In this document: positions 19,557 to 30,238 of the stretch, one piece after another
Numbering within the stretch: the first letter of the stretch is position 1
How the letters are laid out: every line of letters starts with the position of its first letter
Assembly (NCBI GenBank): GCA_963662175.1
Contig: OY759214.1
Coordinates: 103,130,115-103,194,114, forward strand
Direction of reading: 5' to 3'
Source: Aradus depressus
Lineage: Eukaryota; Arthropoda; Insecta; Hemiptera; Aradidae
Length of the DNA stretch: 64,000 bases
Position numbers and translations under genes: made by a program
The notes under the pieces: model-generated
What the model was told of the DNA's origin: nothing
The model's database searches: none
Seen by the model: only the letters and a program-made list of their open reading frames with translations

Positions 19557-20160
19557 GTTTGGCTAGATAATGATGGGACCCGCTAGATTCCCTTCTTTTA
19601 TATAATCGAGGAACGCTTCGAAGTTAGAAAATTCGAAATACTAGTCAAAAAAAGATATCATACATAAAGGAAAAAGTGAATTATGCAAAAGAGGACACTG
19701 GAGGATTGGTAAGCAAATTAGTCTCCAAGGATTATGCAAATCTTGGCTCGACTTCTCGTCGGACACTTCCAGGTGAAGGATAAACCAGTTCTCTCGCTTT
19801 CTACACACGAAACTGAAAGTTCATTGACTGTCCTTTGTATACAATTCTCAGCGTTTCATATAACGCTCACCGTTTTTCGAAAAAATTTGTGTAAGATACC
19901 AAAATGATAAGTTTTCACATACACACTGAAGGTTGAATGACCTCTCGTCGTCTGTTTACATATACGGTTGAATGACCTCTCAGACGCTAGCGATTTTTTT
20001 TTTCGAATCACTAAGATACCAAAATAAATATATAAATGATAGGTTTACATCTGTTTGACAATCATTTCACACACCAGAAGAGACTTTTAAACCACGAGTC
20101 CCAGCGTGACCCACCCTTTAAAACCTGACCTACTATGGTCCATTTAAGCCTGGGCACTAC
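19557..20160. other. Polinton right terminal region, non-coding
   Basis: No ORF. GGTTGAATGACCTCTC occurs twice (19,931-19,946 and 19,967-19,982) and TAAGATACCAAAAT twice (near 19,893 and 20,012), suggesting a repeat-bearing terminal region. The inverted 14-mer matching position 21-34 is at 19,733-19,746. The exact right end is not resolved. Confidence 0.5.
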
Positions 20161-20214
20161 TAGATCAGCTTAGGGTCATTTAACTGAGCCAGCTAGTGAC
20201 TGTCTACCCCTACT

Positions 20215-20404
20215 TATACACTGTATGTGCTCTTTTCCGGTCGTACTTACTTGGTACACTGAATGTGCTGTTTTCCGGTCGTACATAGTTGGTACAATGA
20301 ATGTGCTGTATTCCGGTCGTACATAGTTGATACACTGTATGTGCTCTTTTCCTGTCGTACTTAGTTGGTACAATGAATGTGCTGTTTTCCTGTCGTACAC
20401 AGCT
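20215..20404. repeat. 38-bp minisatellite, 5 copies
   Basis: Five adjacent copies of a 38-bp unit (TACACTGAATGTGCTGTTTT followed by CCGGTCGTACATAGTTGG, with variants) just beyond the presumed Polinton right end. ORFs here are by-products of the repeat. Confidence 0.9.
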
Positions 20405-21355
20405 GCATTCTTTAAGTTTTTTTTCTTTTTTTTTCTTAGGGTTAACTCATATGTTGTTTTGTTTCATTCTTTTTGACTCAGTATTTAATTATTCTCAGGG
20501 GACCTCCCTCGGTCCCAGAATAAAAATGTATTTTAATTTTCTAATTTCACATCTCCTGGGAAACGAAGAACGAGAACAAGGCGTGTTGCGCTCTGCTCCC
20601 AATTCAGAGAACACCCAAACTACAACAAAATACGTTCCCAGCCACACTTTGTTTTTAGAATATTTCCGAATAATTGACAATAATTGTCATAATAATTATT
20701 ATTAAAGACATATTCTGTGCATTCATATTTTACTTTATTTTATTTTTCAGGTATATTCTAATAGACATACGAATTGTACAAATTATGGACCTAAAGACTT
20801 TCAAAAGTTATATGGTAATTTTAATTTATTTAAATTATTTACTGCGTATTTTTATTTATTTATTTATTTATTTATATCCATCCTAAAAATCCCAACAATT
20901 GCCGATGTAATGTATGTACCATCAAAAATGATATATGAGGATTGGGAAGTGGCAGTGCAATACAGCGAGAGATGCGGGGAGGCGACGGGGGAGGCCGAAG
21001 AGGCTATGGGAGAGACAGAGGAGGCGCCCGCCCTTCACCAAAATGTTTGGGGCACTCTTTTAGTAATCATCTGAATTAAACAGTACACTTTGTGATGAAA
21101 GATCTTATCCTTCTGGTGTCTTATTATTTGATTGTTCATCAACTAAGGATCGGCGGTTGAGATAGGTAGAGTTAATGAGAACTCTTCAGAGCAAGAATCT
21201 GTAAATCGACTGAATCAAGACGATACACTTTGTAGCAAGAGTATGTTCCTATAACTTTGTGATCTAGCAAATTTCATGAATATACTGACATTATTGCAGA
21301 GATATTGTGAAATAATTCAAATGGACTTGAAAGAAATAAAACTTGTTTATTTATA
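20405..21355. other. unassigned region
   Basis: No supported gene. A TATTT run lies at 20,855-20,875. A possible short exon is flanked by TTTTATTTTTCAG at 20,751 and GTAATT at 20,816, but no reading frame context supports it. The stretch 20,900-21,070 is GC-richer and purine-rich, of unknown origin. Confidence 0.4.
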
Positions 21356-21461
21356 ACTTCTAAGTTGAGGAACGCGGACATATTGTGGAAACTTGTAATA
21401 AATAAATAAAACAAACTTATTTTTTGAAATATTGTCTATATTTTTCAATATCGGGTTTAAA

Positions 21462-21839
21462 ACTATCAATCCCATAAACCAGTGCCTAGAGAGAGGTAGG
21501 GACAGAACAGATATTGAAAATAGAAGCGGAGTTTATAGTCTAGAGTGTGCGACGTGCAGTTAATTATACATTGGACAGACAGGAGGTCGTTTTAAGGAAA
21601 GAATTAAAGAACACACGGCCGAAATAAAGAACCGAGGAAACCGTTCTACATTCACGACCCACATAATTGACAATAGCCACACTTTCGACCCATCTACAGG
21701 CATCAAATATCTCCACTATTGCTCAAAAAGCAGGCTACTTAATAGCTTAGAGCAATTAGAAATAAATAAAGCTACCAAAAGGAACATTTGTATGAATGAC
21801 CAAATTTATTTCAACTATTCCCCTTTGTTAACACCCTGA
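21462..21839 (+). pseudogene. GIY-YIG endonuclease domain of Penelope-like element 1
   Basis: A 126-codon frame with one TAA (21,561-21,563). It reads SGVYSLECATC, then YIGQTGGRFKERIKEH, the GIY-YIG nuclease core with its Cys pair, then a His/Tyr-rich region and a C-terminal LNSLEQLEINKA helix. In Penelope-like elements this domain follows the reverse transcriptase and nicks target DNA. The upstream RT portion is absent here. Confidence 0.85.
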
Positions 21840-22169
21840 ACCAGTTCTGTTTCCACATATATGTTTGTATTATCTGTTACTAATATTTGGTTCCACACAT
21901 ATGTTTCAATTTATCTAAATCTTAACATTATTATTAATTTTATTTCTATTTTTTACTATTTTCTTGTATTTGTACTTACTTATTTGTTATTTTTCCACGT
22001 ATTAGTCTAGTGATATTGTTTTATGTAAATTTAGAACTAGGTTTTGTTAGGAAATATTTCATGAGATAGCTAACGGTACAGCCGGGGGACTCCCAAGTTT
22101 TAATAGCACCCTTTGACCTGAGATGTATTTGAAGGGTCGCTCTCTGCAAGCTGACTTAGTTAATAACTA

Positions 22170-22205
22170 GACCTGACGATGGTATAAAGCCGAAACCGGT
22201 AGTTA
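22170..22205 (+). ncRNA. hammerhead-like motif H1
   Basis: CTGACGA core at 22,173, short GG/CC stem, GAAA, palindromic ACCGGT (stem III plus U16.1), then A as cleavage-site base, and a weak 3-bp stem I (GAC/GTT). An extra U follows the CUGANGA box compared with the textbook hammerhead. Activity not shown. Confidence 0.5.
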
Positions 22206-22311
22206 TATATGTATATATATCTTTAGTGGAATAGACAATATTTCAAAAAATAAGTTTGTTTTATTTATTGTTTATTTATGATATTGTCTAATTTCACCAA
22301 CTATATTTACA

Positions 22312-22348
22312 TGGGAGTACTTTCGGTATTTCTACCATCCTCAGCCAA
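22312..22348 (-). ncRNA. hammerhead-like motif H2
   Basis: On the minus strand: TGG, CTGAGGA, a GGTA/TACC stem with GAAA loop, GAAA, palindromic AGTACT, C, CCA. Stem I is TGG/CCA. Same design as H4, of which it is an inverted copy. Confidence 0.55.
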
Positions 22349-22825
22349 AAGCATAAGAGATAAGACTAAGTTAACATTACAGAATGTCAGCCTCTAGAGG
22401 AACCCCTTACCCTCCCCCCTGGTGTTCCCCATGACGTCAGACATTCCTAACTAAGCTAAATTGTCAAGCTGTGAGATATTTTATGACAAGGCGGTCCCCA
22501 TATTTCAAATGTGTGACCCCTTCTAAGGTCTAGGTAATATTGTAAACTATAATGCATTGACAATGAACAGGCGAATAATATAACATTAACAAATCAAAAA
22601 TAATTGGTTCCAGTTATAACCTAATTAAAATTATTGTACTGTAAATTATATATATATATATATATATCTATTGGCAAGATTCAGATAAATCATATACCGT
22701 ATATATATATTGGTGACAGTAAATCTATTACCAATAGATACATATTATATTTAAACGTACCTGTGCACATCGACTGGATGGGTCGTATATATATATATCT
22801 ATTGGCAAGATTCAGATAAATCATA

Positions 22826-22827
22826 TA

Positions 22828-22872
<45 letters not shown>
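22826..22872. repeat. (AT)n microsatellite
   Basis: About 46 bp of near-pure TA dinucleotide within the Penelope tail. Confidence 0.95.
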
Positions 22873-22874
<2 letters not shown>

Positions 22875-22904
22875 TTATATAATATATAAATCAATGATAA
22901 GTGA

Positions 22905-23330
22905 TGATGACAGTAAATCTATTTAAAGGTACCTGTGCACATCGACTGGAGGGTCGTATTATTGGTGACAGTAAATCTATTTAAAGGTACCTGTGCACAT
23001 CGACTGGAGGGTCGTATTATTGGTGACAGAAAATCTATTTAAAGGTACCTGTGCACATCGACTGGAGGGTCGTATTATTGGTGACAGTAAATCTATTACC
23101 AATAGATACATATTATATTTAAACGTACCTGTGCACATCGACTGGAGGGTCGTATTATTGGTGACAGTAAATCTATTACCAATAGATACATATTATATTT
23201 AAACGTACCTGTGCACATCGACTGGAGGGTCGTATTATTGGTGACAGTAAATCTATTACCAATAGATACATATTATATTTAAACGTACCTGTGCACATCG
23301 ACTGGAGGGTCATATTATTGGTGACAGTAA
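22905..23330 (-). repeat. tandem array of 58-bp and 80-bp units in Penelope tail
   Basis: The phrase GTGCACATCGACTGGAGG recurs at 22,935, 22,993, 23,051, 23,131, 23,211 and 23,291. Spacings are 58, 58, 80, 80, 80 bp. The longer unit differs by a 22-bp block with CCAATAGATACATATTATA. A diverged copy lies at about 22,765. Confidence 0.9.
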
Positions 23331-23670
23331 GGGGCAATATTTTAGATTGGTTCGGTCGTTCAATTTCCATTTTTTAAAGTTCTGTTTATTTCTAATTGTT
23401 CTAATGAGTTGAGCAATGGGCTTTTTTCGCAGAAATGAAGGTATTTTATGCCTTTGTCTTTATCAAATGTATGTTTGTGTTGGTTGATGGCTTGTGCAAA
23501 TGTTGATTTTGTTATGTTGTGTGTTGTGTCCATGTTAGTATCTATTTCTGATATATGTTCTTTGAGTCTTTGTTTGAATTGTCTCCCAGTTTGTCCTGTA
23601 TAGACTAGGTTGCAAGAATTGCAATTTAATTGATAAACCCCACTCTTTTCTTCTGTTTTTATTCGGTCTT
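23331..23670 (-). pseudogene. GIY-YIG domain of Penelope-like element 2 (antisense)
   Basis: Minus-strand translation gives SGVYQLNCNSCNLVYTGQTG, a KEHI helix and the terminal LNSLEQLEINR block followed by a premature stop at a small deletion. It is nearly identical to the fragment at 35,058-35,258, so both come from one Penelope subfamily. Confidence 0.8.
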
Positions 23671-23726
23671 TCGTATTGTTAAGATGTTTGTAAAGTGTCC
23701 CATTTGTTCTAAAACGTCAATGCAAA

Positions 23727-24527
23727 ATGTCAATACAAAAGAATGTACGCGCAACATTAAATAGATCTAAGTTCATCATAAAAGGTATGTGTGCACAAAG
23801 ACTTATAGTAATGAACCCCATAACTCCTAGACTAACAGGACTACCCAAAATTCACAAAGAAAATGTCCCAATAAGACCTGTAGTATTATTTATCAACTCG
23901 CCAACCCACAAATTATCTAAATTTCTAAATAAAAAACTGAGATCATTCATACAATTTCAACCCTCACATACGGTCATTAATTCTATAGACTTTGTAGAAA
24001 AAACCAAATCTATAAATATCACATCGGGGGCAAAACTATTGTCATTGGACGTCACCAATTTATTTACTAATATCCCCATGGAGGAATGTCTCGTCATTGT
24101 TAACTCGTTGATAATTAATACGAAACATTCAATTTTTGAAAAAATATAAATATATGACCTTTTAAAACTATGCACTAGCCAAAATTATTTCATGTTCAAT
24201 GAACAAATATATGAACAAAAAGACGGACTAGCCATGGGTTCCTGCTTGTCCCCCCTATTAGCTGACATTTTCATGGACCACTTGGAGAAACTCATCTTAC
24301 GGGAAGCAATACACAATGATAAAATTAATTTCTGGTACCGTTATGTTGATGACATATGTATCCTATTTAATGGTTCTAATAGACAAATTAAGCAACTTTT
24401 TGACTTTGTAAATAATATTCATGATAAAATAAAATTCACCATAGAATTAGGAGGAGACAAATTAAATTTTCTAGACTTGAATTTAAAAATATATAATAAT
24501 AAACTTGAATACAACATCTACAGACAG
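23727..24527 (+). pseudogene. reverse transcriptase of Penelope-like element 2
   Basis: RT fragment in one frame with a single TAA at 24,147-24,149. Motifs in order: LTGLPKIHK and IRPVV (fingers), LLSLDVTNLFTNIP (motif A), DGLAMGSCLSPLLADIFM (motif B), WYRYVDDI (motif C with catalytic DD), and KLNFLDLNL. These are diagnostic of Penelope-like RT, which is related to telomerase. The sequence is cut at about 24,527 by a LINE, before the RT thumb and GIY-YIG domain. Confidence 0.92.
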
Positions 24528-24831
24528 TTGTGTTCAGGCTGCCCTGCAGGAAGGATCTAGTGCACGGAGCTCCCGGCTTACAGGCCAGTCGTATCTCACA
24601 TACTGCTATTTTTCATCTATTTATCTATTTAAATTATCTTTTTATATATTTATTTTATCTATTTATTTCTTTTTTTTTAATTTATTATTATTATTTTTTC
24701 TTTTTTTGATCTACCTATCTGTTTTTGTTTTCTTTAATTTCAATTTTTTCTTGCACACCGGCAATTCTTTTCTTTTTCTCTCACTATTTTTCTAGGTTTC
24801 ACCATCTCTCATATTCTGAGAGTCCGAAACA

Positions 24832-25680
24832 ATGAACAAGCCCCCAGACCCCAACCCCAGGTCCAAAAGGCCTCGGACAAACAGTCCGCCTGAGGGGGGA
24901 GGGCAATTTCCACGATTTCTACTTATCTCTAAGGAGGGGGCGGGTGATCTGAAAAAGACATCCCCCTTTCTTATACAGAAGTCCATCAGTTCCATAGCCG
25001 GGGAAGTAACTAACATTAAAAAAATCAGAACGGGTCAGATTTTGGTGGAAGTCAAAAATGCCCGTCAGGCCAATAAACTTTTGGAGACGACTAGTCTTTC
25101 TGGGCAGGTACCTGTGAAAGTAGAGGCCCATTCGACACTTAATTACTCCAAAGGGGTAATTCGGTGCATGGACCAGGACGAGGTACCCCTGGAAACCATC
25201 AAATCGGAATTATCCCCTTTTTATGTCACTGAGGTTTACCGAATCACTAGCAATAGAACCGTGGAGGAGGATGGCGAAAAAAAGACGGTTAAAATGAACA
25301 CGGACAGTTATGTTCTAACTTTTTTTCTTCCTACGCCGCCACCCCACATCAATGTCGGGTACCTGTCTCTCCCCGTAAGGCTGTACGTCCCTAACCCACT
25401 CAGATGCATGTCGTGCCTGCACTTCGGTCATGTGGCCAGGACCTGCTCCAGGACGGCGTTGTGTGCCAACTGTGGCCAGGCACAGCACCCCGCTGGTTCA
25501 CCGCCTTGCACCGCCCCACCCGTTTGTGCCGTCTGCAAGGGCCCCCACTCAGCCTTCAATAGGGACTGTCCCATATTTAAACAAGAAAAAGCCATAAAAG
25601 AAATTCAACTGGCTGAGAAAGTGCCATTGCCAGAGGCCGGGAAGGTCTATAGGGCTAAATTAGCGGCCTCATTTAGCAAG
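24832..25680 (+). CDS. LINE 1 ORF1 Gag-like protein with zinc knuckles, N-terminal part
   Basis: ATG at 24,832. The first 60 residues are Pro/Arg-rich; residues 60-180 resemble the RNA-binding region of insect Jockey/I-type ORF1 proteins. Then come CCHC-type knuckles: CMSCLHFGHVARTC, CANCGQ..H and CAVCKGPHSAFNRDC. The protein packages LINE RNA. Coding continues to 25,722 only through the first copies of a 59-bp repeat, which shifts the frame because 59 is not a multiple of three. Confidence 0.85.
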
Positions 25681-26683
25681 TCCCATTGCCAGAGGCCGGG
25701 AAGGTCTATAGGGCTAAATTAGCGGCCTCATTTAGCAAGTCCCATTGCCAGAGGCCGGGAAGGTCTATAGGGCTAAATTAGCGGCCTCATTTAGCAAGTC
25801 CCATTGCCAGAGGCCGGGGAGGTCTATAGGGCTAAATTAGCGGCCTCATTTAGCAAGTCCCATTGCCAGAGGCCGGGAAGGTCTATAGAGCTAAATTAGC
25901 GGCCTCATTTAGCAAGTCCCATTGCCAGAGGCCGGGAAGGTCTATAGGGCTAAATTAGCGGCCTCATTTAGCAAGTCCCATTGCCAGAGGCCGGGAAGGT
26001 CTATAGGGCTAAATTAGCGGCCTCATTTAGCAAGTCCCATTGCCAGAGGCCGGGAAGGTCTATAGAGCTAAATTAGCGGCCTCATTTAGCAAGTCCCATT
26101 GCCAGAGGCCGGGAAGGTCTATAGGGCTAAATTAGCGGCCTCATTTAGCAAGTCCCATTGCCAGAGGCCGGGAAGGTCTATAGGGCTAAATTAGCGGCCT
26201 CATTTAGCAAGTCCCATTGCCAGAGGCCGGGAAGGTCTATAGAGCTAAATTAGCGGCCTCATTTAGCAAGTCCCATTGCCAGAGGCCGGGAAGGTCTATA
26301 GGGCTAAATTAGCGGCCTCATTTAGCAAGTCCCATTGCCAGAGGCCGGGAAGGTCTATAGGGCTAAATTAGCGGCCTCATTTAGCAAGTCCCATTGCCAG
26401 AGGCCGGGAAGGTCTATAGAGCTAAATTAGCGGCCTCATGTAGCAAGTCCCATTGCCAGAGGCCGGGAAGGTCTATAGGGATAAATTAGCGGCCTCATGT
26501 AGCAAGTCCCATTGCCAGAGGCCGGGAAGGTCTATAGAGCTAAATTAGCGGCCTCATTTAGCAAGTCCCATTGCCAGAGGCCGGGAAGGTCTATAGGGCT
26601 AAATTAGCGCCCTCATTTAGCAAGTCCCATTGCCAGAGGCCGGGAAGGTCTATAGGGCTAAATTAGCGCCCTCATTTAGCAAG
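25622..26683 (+). repeat. 59-bp minisatellite inside LINE ORF1, 18 copies
   Basis: Exactly 18 head-to-tail 59-bp units (1,062 bp), each containing GAGGCCGGGAAGGTCTATAG. Single-copy sequence would encode the segment after the zinc knuckles. Units carry either ATAGGGC or ATAGAGC; from unit 5 to unit 14 these follow a GAG-GGG-GGG three-unit order, a 177-bp higher-order repeat. The last two units share CGCCCTC instead of CGGCCTC. Confidence 0.95.
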
Positions 26684-27239
26684 TCCTGTGCCCAAGTAGC
26701 CTTGGTAGGCAATGAGAATTTGCCTGAAAATAAACCAAAAAAAATGTGTGATTCTGCCACTCAGACAGAAGTTTTTAATTTTAAATCTAATGATATTAAT
26801 AGTGTTTTAGACACAAACAAGACAGATAACAATAGTTCAACCATTAATGCTATTGTCGTTAACAATACCGCTAATGAGAGACAGGAGCCGAACTCTAGCG
26901 AGCCGGTCCGAGCGCTCCCGACCTCCCCCTCCGTCCCTCCACCTACCTTTCAACCCCCCACCCCACCCCCGCCTTCAGAGCCCACCCGGGCGCCCCCCCC
27001 TCACCATTGCCCCACGGGCCCCGACGCCCTCTCCTCCCGTCCCCACGTCCCGGGCCTCATCGCCCCCCCCGGAACCCGTTAAACCCTACCCCTCTTCCTT
27101 ACTCAAGTTAAAAATTAATCGGCCCCATTTGATGGAAGTGGGAGAGAACTCCTCAAAACAAAAAAATAAAAATAGAAATCGAAGTAAAACTAGAAGTAAA
27201 ACGAAAGAAAGGGAAACTCCCAATTCCCGCCAATCTTGA
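26684..27239 (+). pseudogene. LINE 1 ORF1 C-terminal part
   Basis: Downstream of the repeat array an ORF (26,630-27,082) continues with an acidic/Asn-rich stretch and a Pro-rich region. A second frame (to 27,239) takes over after C runs near 26,990-27,070 and ends in a very basic Lys/Arg/Ser tail. The array and the C-run indel both disrupt the original ORF1. Confidence 0.6.
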
Positions 27240-27467
27240 TTGTCACGATATACATATACACTTTTTTTTTCTAACTATGTCTGCTTACGTTTACCATTAC
27301 CACCGATTTACTTCCCTCCTCTATGTATTTATTTATTCGCTATTTTATTCTGTTTATTCTTATCTTTACTCTTTTCCATTTACTTCCTACATTCTTATTG
27401 TATATTTATCTTTGTGTATGTATGTTTGTCTGTGCGCTTGTGTACGCTGCGTATTTATATGGATTTT

Positions 27468-27471
<4 letters not shown>

Positions 27472-27510
<39 letters not shown>
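27472..27510. repeat. (TA)n microsatellite
   Basis: About 38 bp of TA dinucleotide repeats within the T-rich spacer between ORF1 and ORF2. Confidence 0.9.
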
Positions 27511-27512
<2 letters not shown>

Positions 27513-27901
27513 TTTATTATTTAGTCTTTTAATGCATATACTTATTTTTATTGCACGTTTGCGTGTATGTGTTCCTACATGTGTAAGTATGAATGTTGGC
27601 GTACATATGCATATATTAATTTGCTTGTTATCATTGTTATTTATTATTTTATTTTTTCTCATTGCTCCAACTATTTGTTATTACCTCTTTACTATACCTA
27701 TGTGTGTATCTATGTATGTTAGTATAGGTATGTATATATTATATGTCTTTTCTTTTTTCTTTTCTATTTTTTACGACTATTACTATTATTTTATTTATTT
27801 ATTGTTCCTTTTTTGTATCCTCCCGATCATGTATGAATCTGTGTGTGCCCGCGAGTGGTTGGAAGTGCATGTGGTTATATTGTAGGTCGCGATCTCAATA
27901 C

Positions 27902-29331
27902 ATGAACATAATTCAATACAACATAAACGGTGCCAAGACACATTTCAGTGATCTACAGTTACTCGTCAAAGACTTCGACCCTATCTGTATCTGTCTCCAG
28001 GAAACCCATCTGAAAACAGACGAAGACTTCGACTTAAGGACCTACGAGGTTTACAGAAGAGATGGACCTCTCAGGGGAAGAGCGTGCGGAGGGGTGGCAG
28101 TGGCGGTGTCCGTCCGGGTGCCTGCCACCGAAGTACCGCTCCAGACCCCGCTCCAGGCCGTCGCCATCAGACTTCAGACACGGCTCCCCATCACCATCTG
28201 CAACACCTATCTGCCCCCTCAGGAACCTGTCATTGAGACTGAGCTCAGGGACCTTGTGTACCAATTGGAGGGGCCCATCCTGCTACTGAGGGACCTCAAT
28301 GCTCACAGCTCTTCCTGGGGCTCCACTCACACCACGCCCAGGGGTTCCCTCATAGAGAGAGTCCTTGACGCCTCCAACCTCGTTATCCTGAACTCTGGCG
28401 AACCTACATACTTAAGCCCTAGCTTCGGCACCTTCTCTTCCATTGACATCACCGCCTGCTCAACCTCTCTCCTCCCGCACATGGAATGTATCGTTTGTCC
28501 GGAGCAATACTCCAGCGACCATTTTCCCATCTTAATCTCCGCAAACACTTGCCTTCCTACCCCCAGCAGACGCCATAGATGGATACTGGAGAGAGCTGAT
28601 TGGACTAAATTCCGAGAACTGGCCACCCCATCAGAAGCCTGGTCAGAAGATCCAATGACCAACTACCAAGGCCTCTCCAACCTCATCTACTCTGCGGCCT
28701 GTGCCTCTATACCTAGGAGCTCTTCTCATCCCAAAAGAAGACCAGTCCCCTGGTTCAATGAAGAGTGCAAAGATGCGATTAGAGAAAAGAGAAGAGTCTA
28801 TAGAATCTTTAAAAACTCTATGACTCAAAGTAATTACATCGCTTATAAAAAACAGAAAGCTCTAACCAAGAGGACTATAAACACCAATAAATCCAACTCC
28901 TGGAAAACTTACGTGAGTAGTATTAATTCGTCAACCCCGTATCGTACCGTCTGGAGAAAAATCAAGTCCATGTCAGGATCATCCGCCCATCCGCCCATCA
29001 TGCTGAATATTCAAGGTAGACTCTGATCCGACGAAAAAATAGTTGCTGAGGAACTCGCCATGAAATATTCTCTCAGGAACTTCGGATATGACCCCCAGTT
29101 TCTGGCAAACCAAGAAACTCAAGGAGCCGCAACAATGAATTTCCTCCCGTCTAGTCATCCGTCAGAGAAGTATAACGAGCCTCTCACCGAATGGGAACTT
29201 CTGAACGCCCTCCGTGAACTTAAAGGCAAATCCCCGGGCCCTGATGGAATTCAATACCAGATGATACAAGGCCTTCCTCTAGTAGCCCTCCGCAGGCTGT
29301 TAGGCATTTTATACCATCTCCCTCCTTGTGT
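27902..29331 (+). pseudogene. LINE 1 ORF2: AP-like endonuclease and start of RT
   Basis: Starts MNIIQYNINGAK at 27,902. Endonuclease motifs: QETHL, CNTYLPPQ, a DLNAH block (its usual preceding Gly replaced by Arg) and SSDHFPI. A linker with PWFNEECK and a TGA at 29,024-29,026 follow. RT begins with SPGPDGIQYQM and is lost after about 29,331. All catalytic endonuclease residues remain, but the missing RT makes the copy dead. Confidence 0.88.
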
Positions 29332-29447
29332 GAGTGCATTTTTACGTAAATAGTGAATATAAAATTATATCGGAAAAATTATTAAAATTGAGTATTTTTA
29401 CATCGCGACTTTAATAAAAAACAATACCTGGATAGCCAAATGCACTC
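29332..29447. repeat. possible 116-bp MITE-like insertion
   Basis: Bounded by GAGTGCATTT and its reverse complement AAATGCACTC, interrupting LINE 1 RT. Inverted termini are only 10 bp and no target duplication was found. Confidence 0.3.
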
Positions 29448-30072
29448 CCACGAGAAGGACGGGTACAAGTTCCTAACTGTGGTTTGACATCAGTAATTAA
29501 CAATAATTAATTATTGCTGTCAACCAGAAGAAGAATGGGAGGGGGGAAATAGAATGGACAACTCAAACCCTAGAACAGTAACATATTTATTTTAGAAGAA
29601 AATATCATATTTATAAAAGAAAAAACAATTGAATATAAATTGGCCATTTGTCTGAAGGACTTTCTACGTTAATTACGAGGTACCTCGATACTGATCCCTG
29701 CAGGTGGCGATGTGGTCATCCTTGATGTACATCCCTCCGACTCCATCTACTCACCTAGTCCTTGTAGGTCTGCCTGGAGGCCACAATAGAATTTAGATTA
29801 TTCACTGAGTTTATGTGCGTCCGAAATCAAAATGTATCTCACTCGCCTGAATGGCCCAAAACATGAACGAACACTGCTCAATTCACATATTCAAACTCAC
29901 TGTCAAATATAAACTATACATGTTGATCATCCGAGACGTGAACCAAGAATCTACAATCACATACTGAAACTCACTGTCAAATATAATAGTAACGTGGTGA
30001 ACTGTTGGCACAAGAGCGATGAGTTGAAGAAGAGTGAAGAGAAGACTAACAATGAAGAGGTGAGCGAAGAGC
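29448..30072. other. unassigned region
   Basis: No ORF or recognised repeat. A short palindrome (CAATAATTAATTATTG) lies near 29,498. The end near 30,000-30,070 is purine-rich and leads into element B. Confidence 0.4.
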
Positions 30073-30238
30073 TAAGATAAGGTTCATATTTTATATTATA
30101 TTTTTTTTTATTCTTAATTATTAATTTTTTTGATTTGATTTGTAAATATACTCTGTTAAATATGAGTTGCTAATTTTTCAGTAGTTTGTTCCCATGCCAT
30201 CGCAAGTCAATAGTGATTTAAGAATTTGGTTTTTCAAA
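30073..30238 (+). repeat. element B direct repeat, 5' copy
   Basis: About 165 bp, nearly identical to 34,181-34,343, including AAGGTTCATATTTTATATTA and the start codon of the coiled-coil ORF (MPSQVNSDL). Similarity stops at TTTTTCAAAA on the right. Confidence 0.85.

Larger units (their letters stand above)
1..20160. mobile_element. Polinton/Maverick (adintovirus-like) element, decayed, left end probably outside window
   Basis: The segment carries the full Polinton gene set: protein-primed DNA polymerase B, retroviral-type integrase with chromodomain, adenain-like protease, packaging ATPase, double jelly-roll major capsid, penton-type minor capsid and VP1-like phospholipase A2. Removing the 5.08-kb LTR insertion at 10,076-15,158 leaves about 15 kb, a normal Polinton size. 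Both orientations are used, with a divergent gap at 9,546-9,614. Several genes carry stops or frameshifts, so this copy looks inactive. The outer ends are inferred; no 6-bp target duplication was identified. Confidence 0.88.
21356..22260 (+). mobile_element. Penelope-like element fragment 1 (3' half)
   Basis: Contains a segment (21,356-21,450) repeated at 48,888-48,970, a GIY-YIG coding relic, a 3' untranslated region and a hammerhead-like motif at 22,170-22,205. The order coding end, tail, hammerhead-like motif and terminal repeat fits a Penelope-like retroelement. Confidence 0.75.
22283..23700 (-). mobile_element. Penelope-like element 2, antisense 3' half
   Basis: Minus-strand order: GIY-YIG relic (23,670-23,331), 58/80-bp tandem repeats, TA repeats, a tail and a hammerhead-like motif (22,348-22,312). 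The tail is also found in plus orientation at 41,231-41,730, about 19 kb away, giving a long-range inverted repeat. It abuts plus-strand RT sequence starting near 23,727. Confidence 0.75.
24528..29331 (+). mobile_element. LINE 1 (I/Jockey-superfamily type), 3'-truncated
   Basis: A non-LTR retrotransposon with 5' UTR, a zinc-knuckle ORF1 (24,832-27,239) and an apurinic endonuclease ORF2 that ends early in the RT domain. The 5' boundary is where Penelope RT homology stops. The 3' side is lost at about 29,331, so no poly(A) tail remains. An internal 59-bp array has expanded ORF1. Confidence 0.82.

Noticed and set aside
22905..23330. CRISPR-like array
   Set aside because: Direct tandem units without unique spacers, in a eukaryotic Penelope tail; a minisatellite.
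26847..27082. Pro-rich frame as an independent gene
   Set aside because: It overlaps another frame of the same LINE ORF1 C-terminus; best explained as a frameshifted piece.
27277..27885. 202-codon hydrophobic frame with many Tyr/Ile
   Set aside because: Driven by T-rich and TA-repeat sequence between LINE ORF1 and ORF2.
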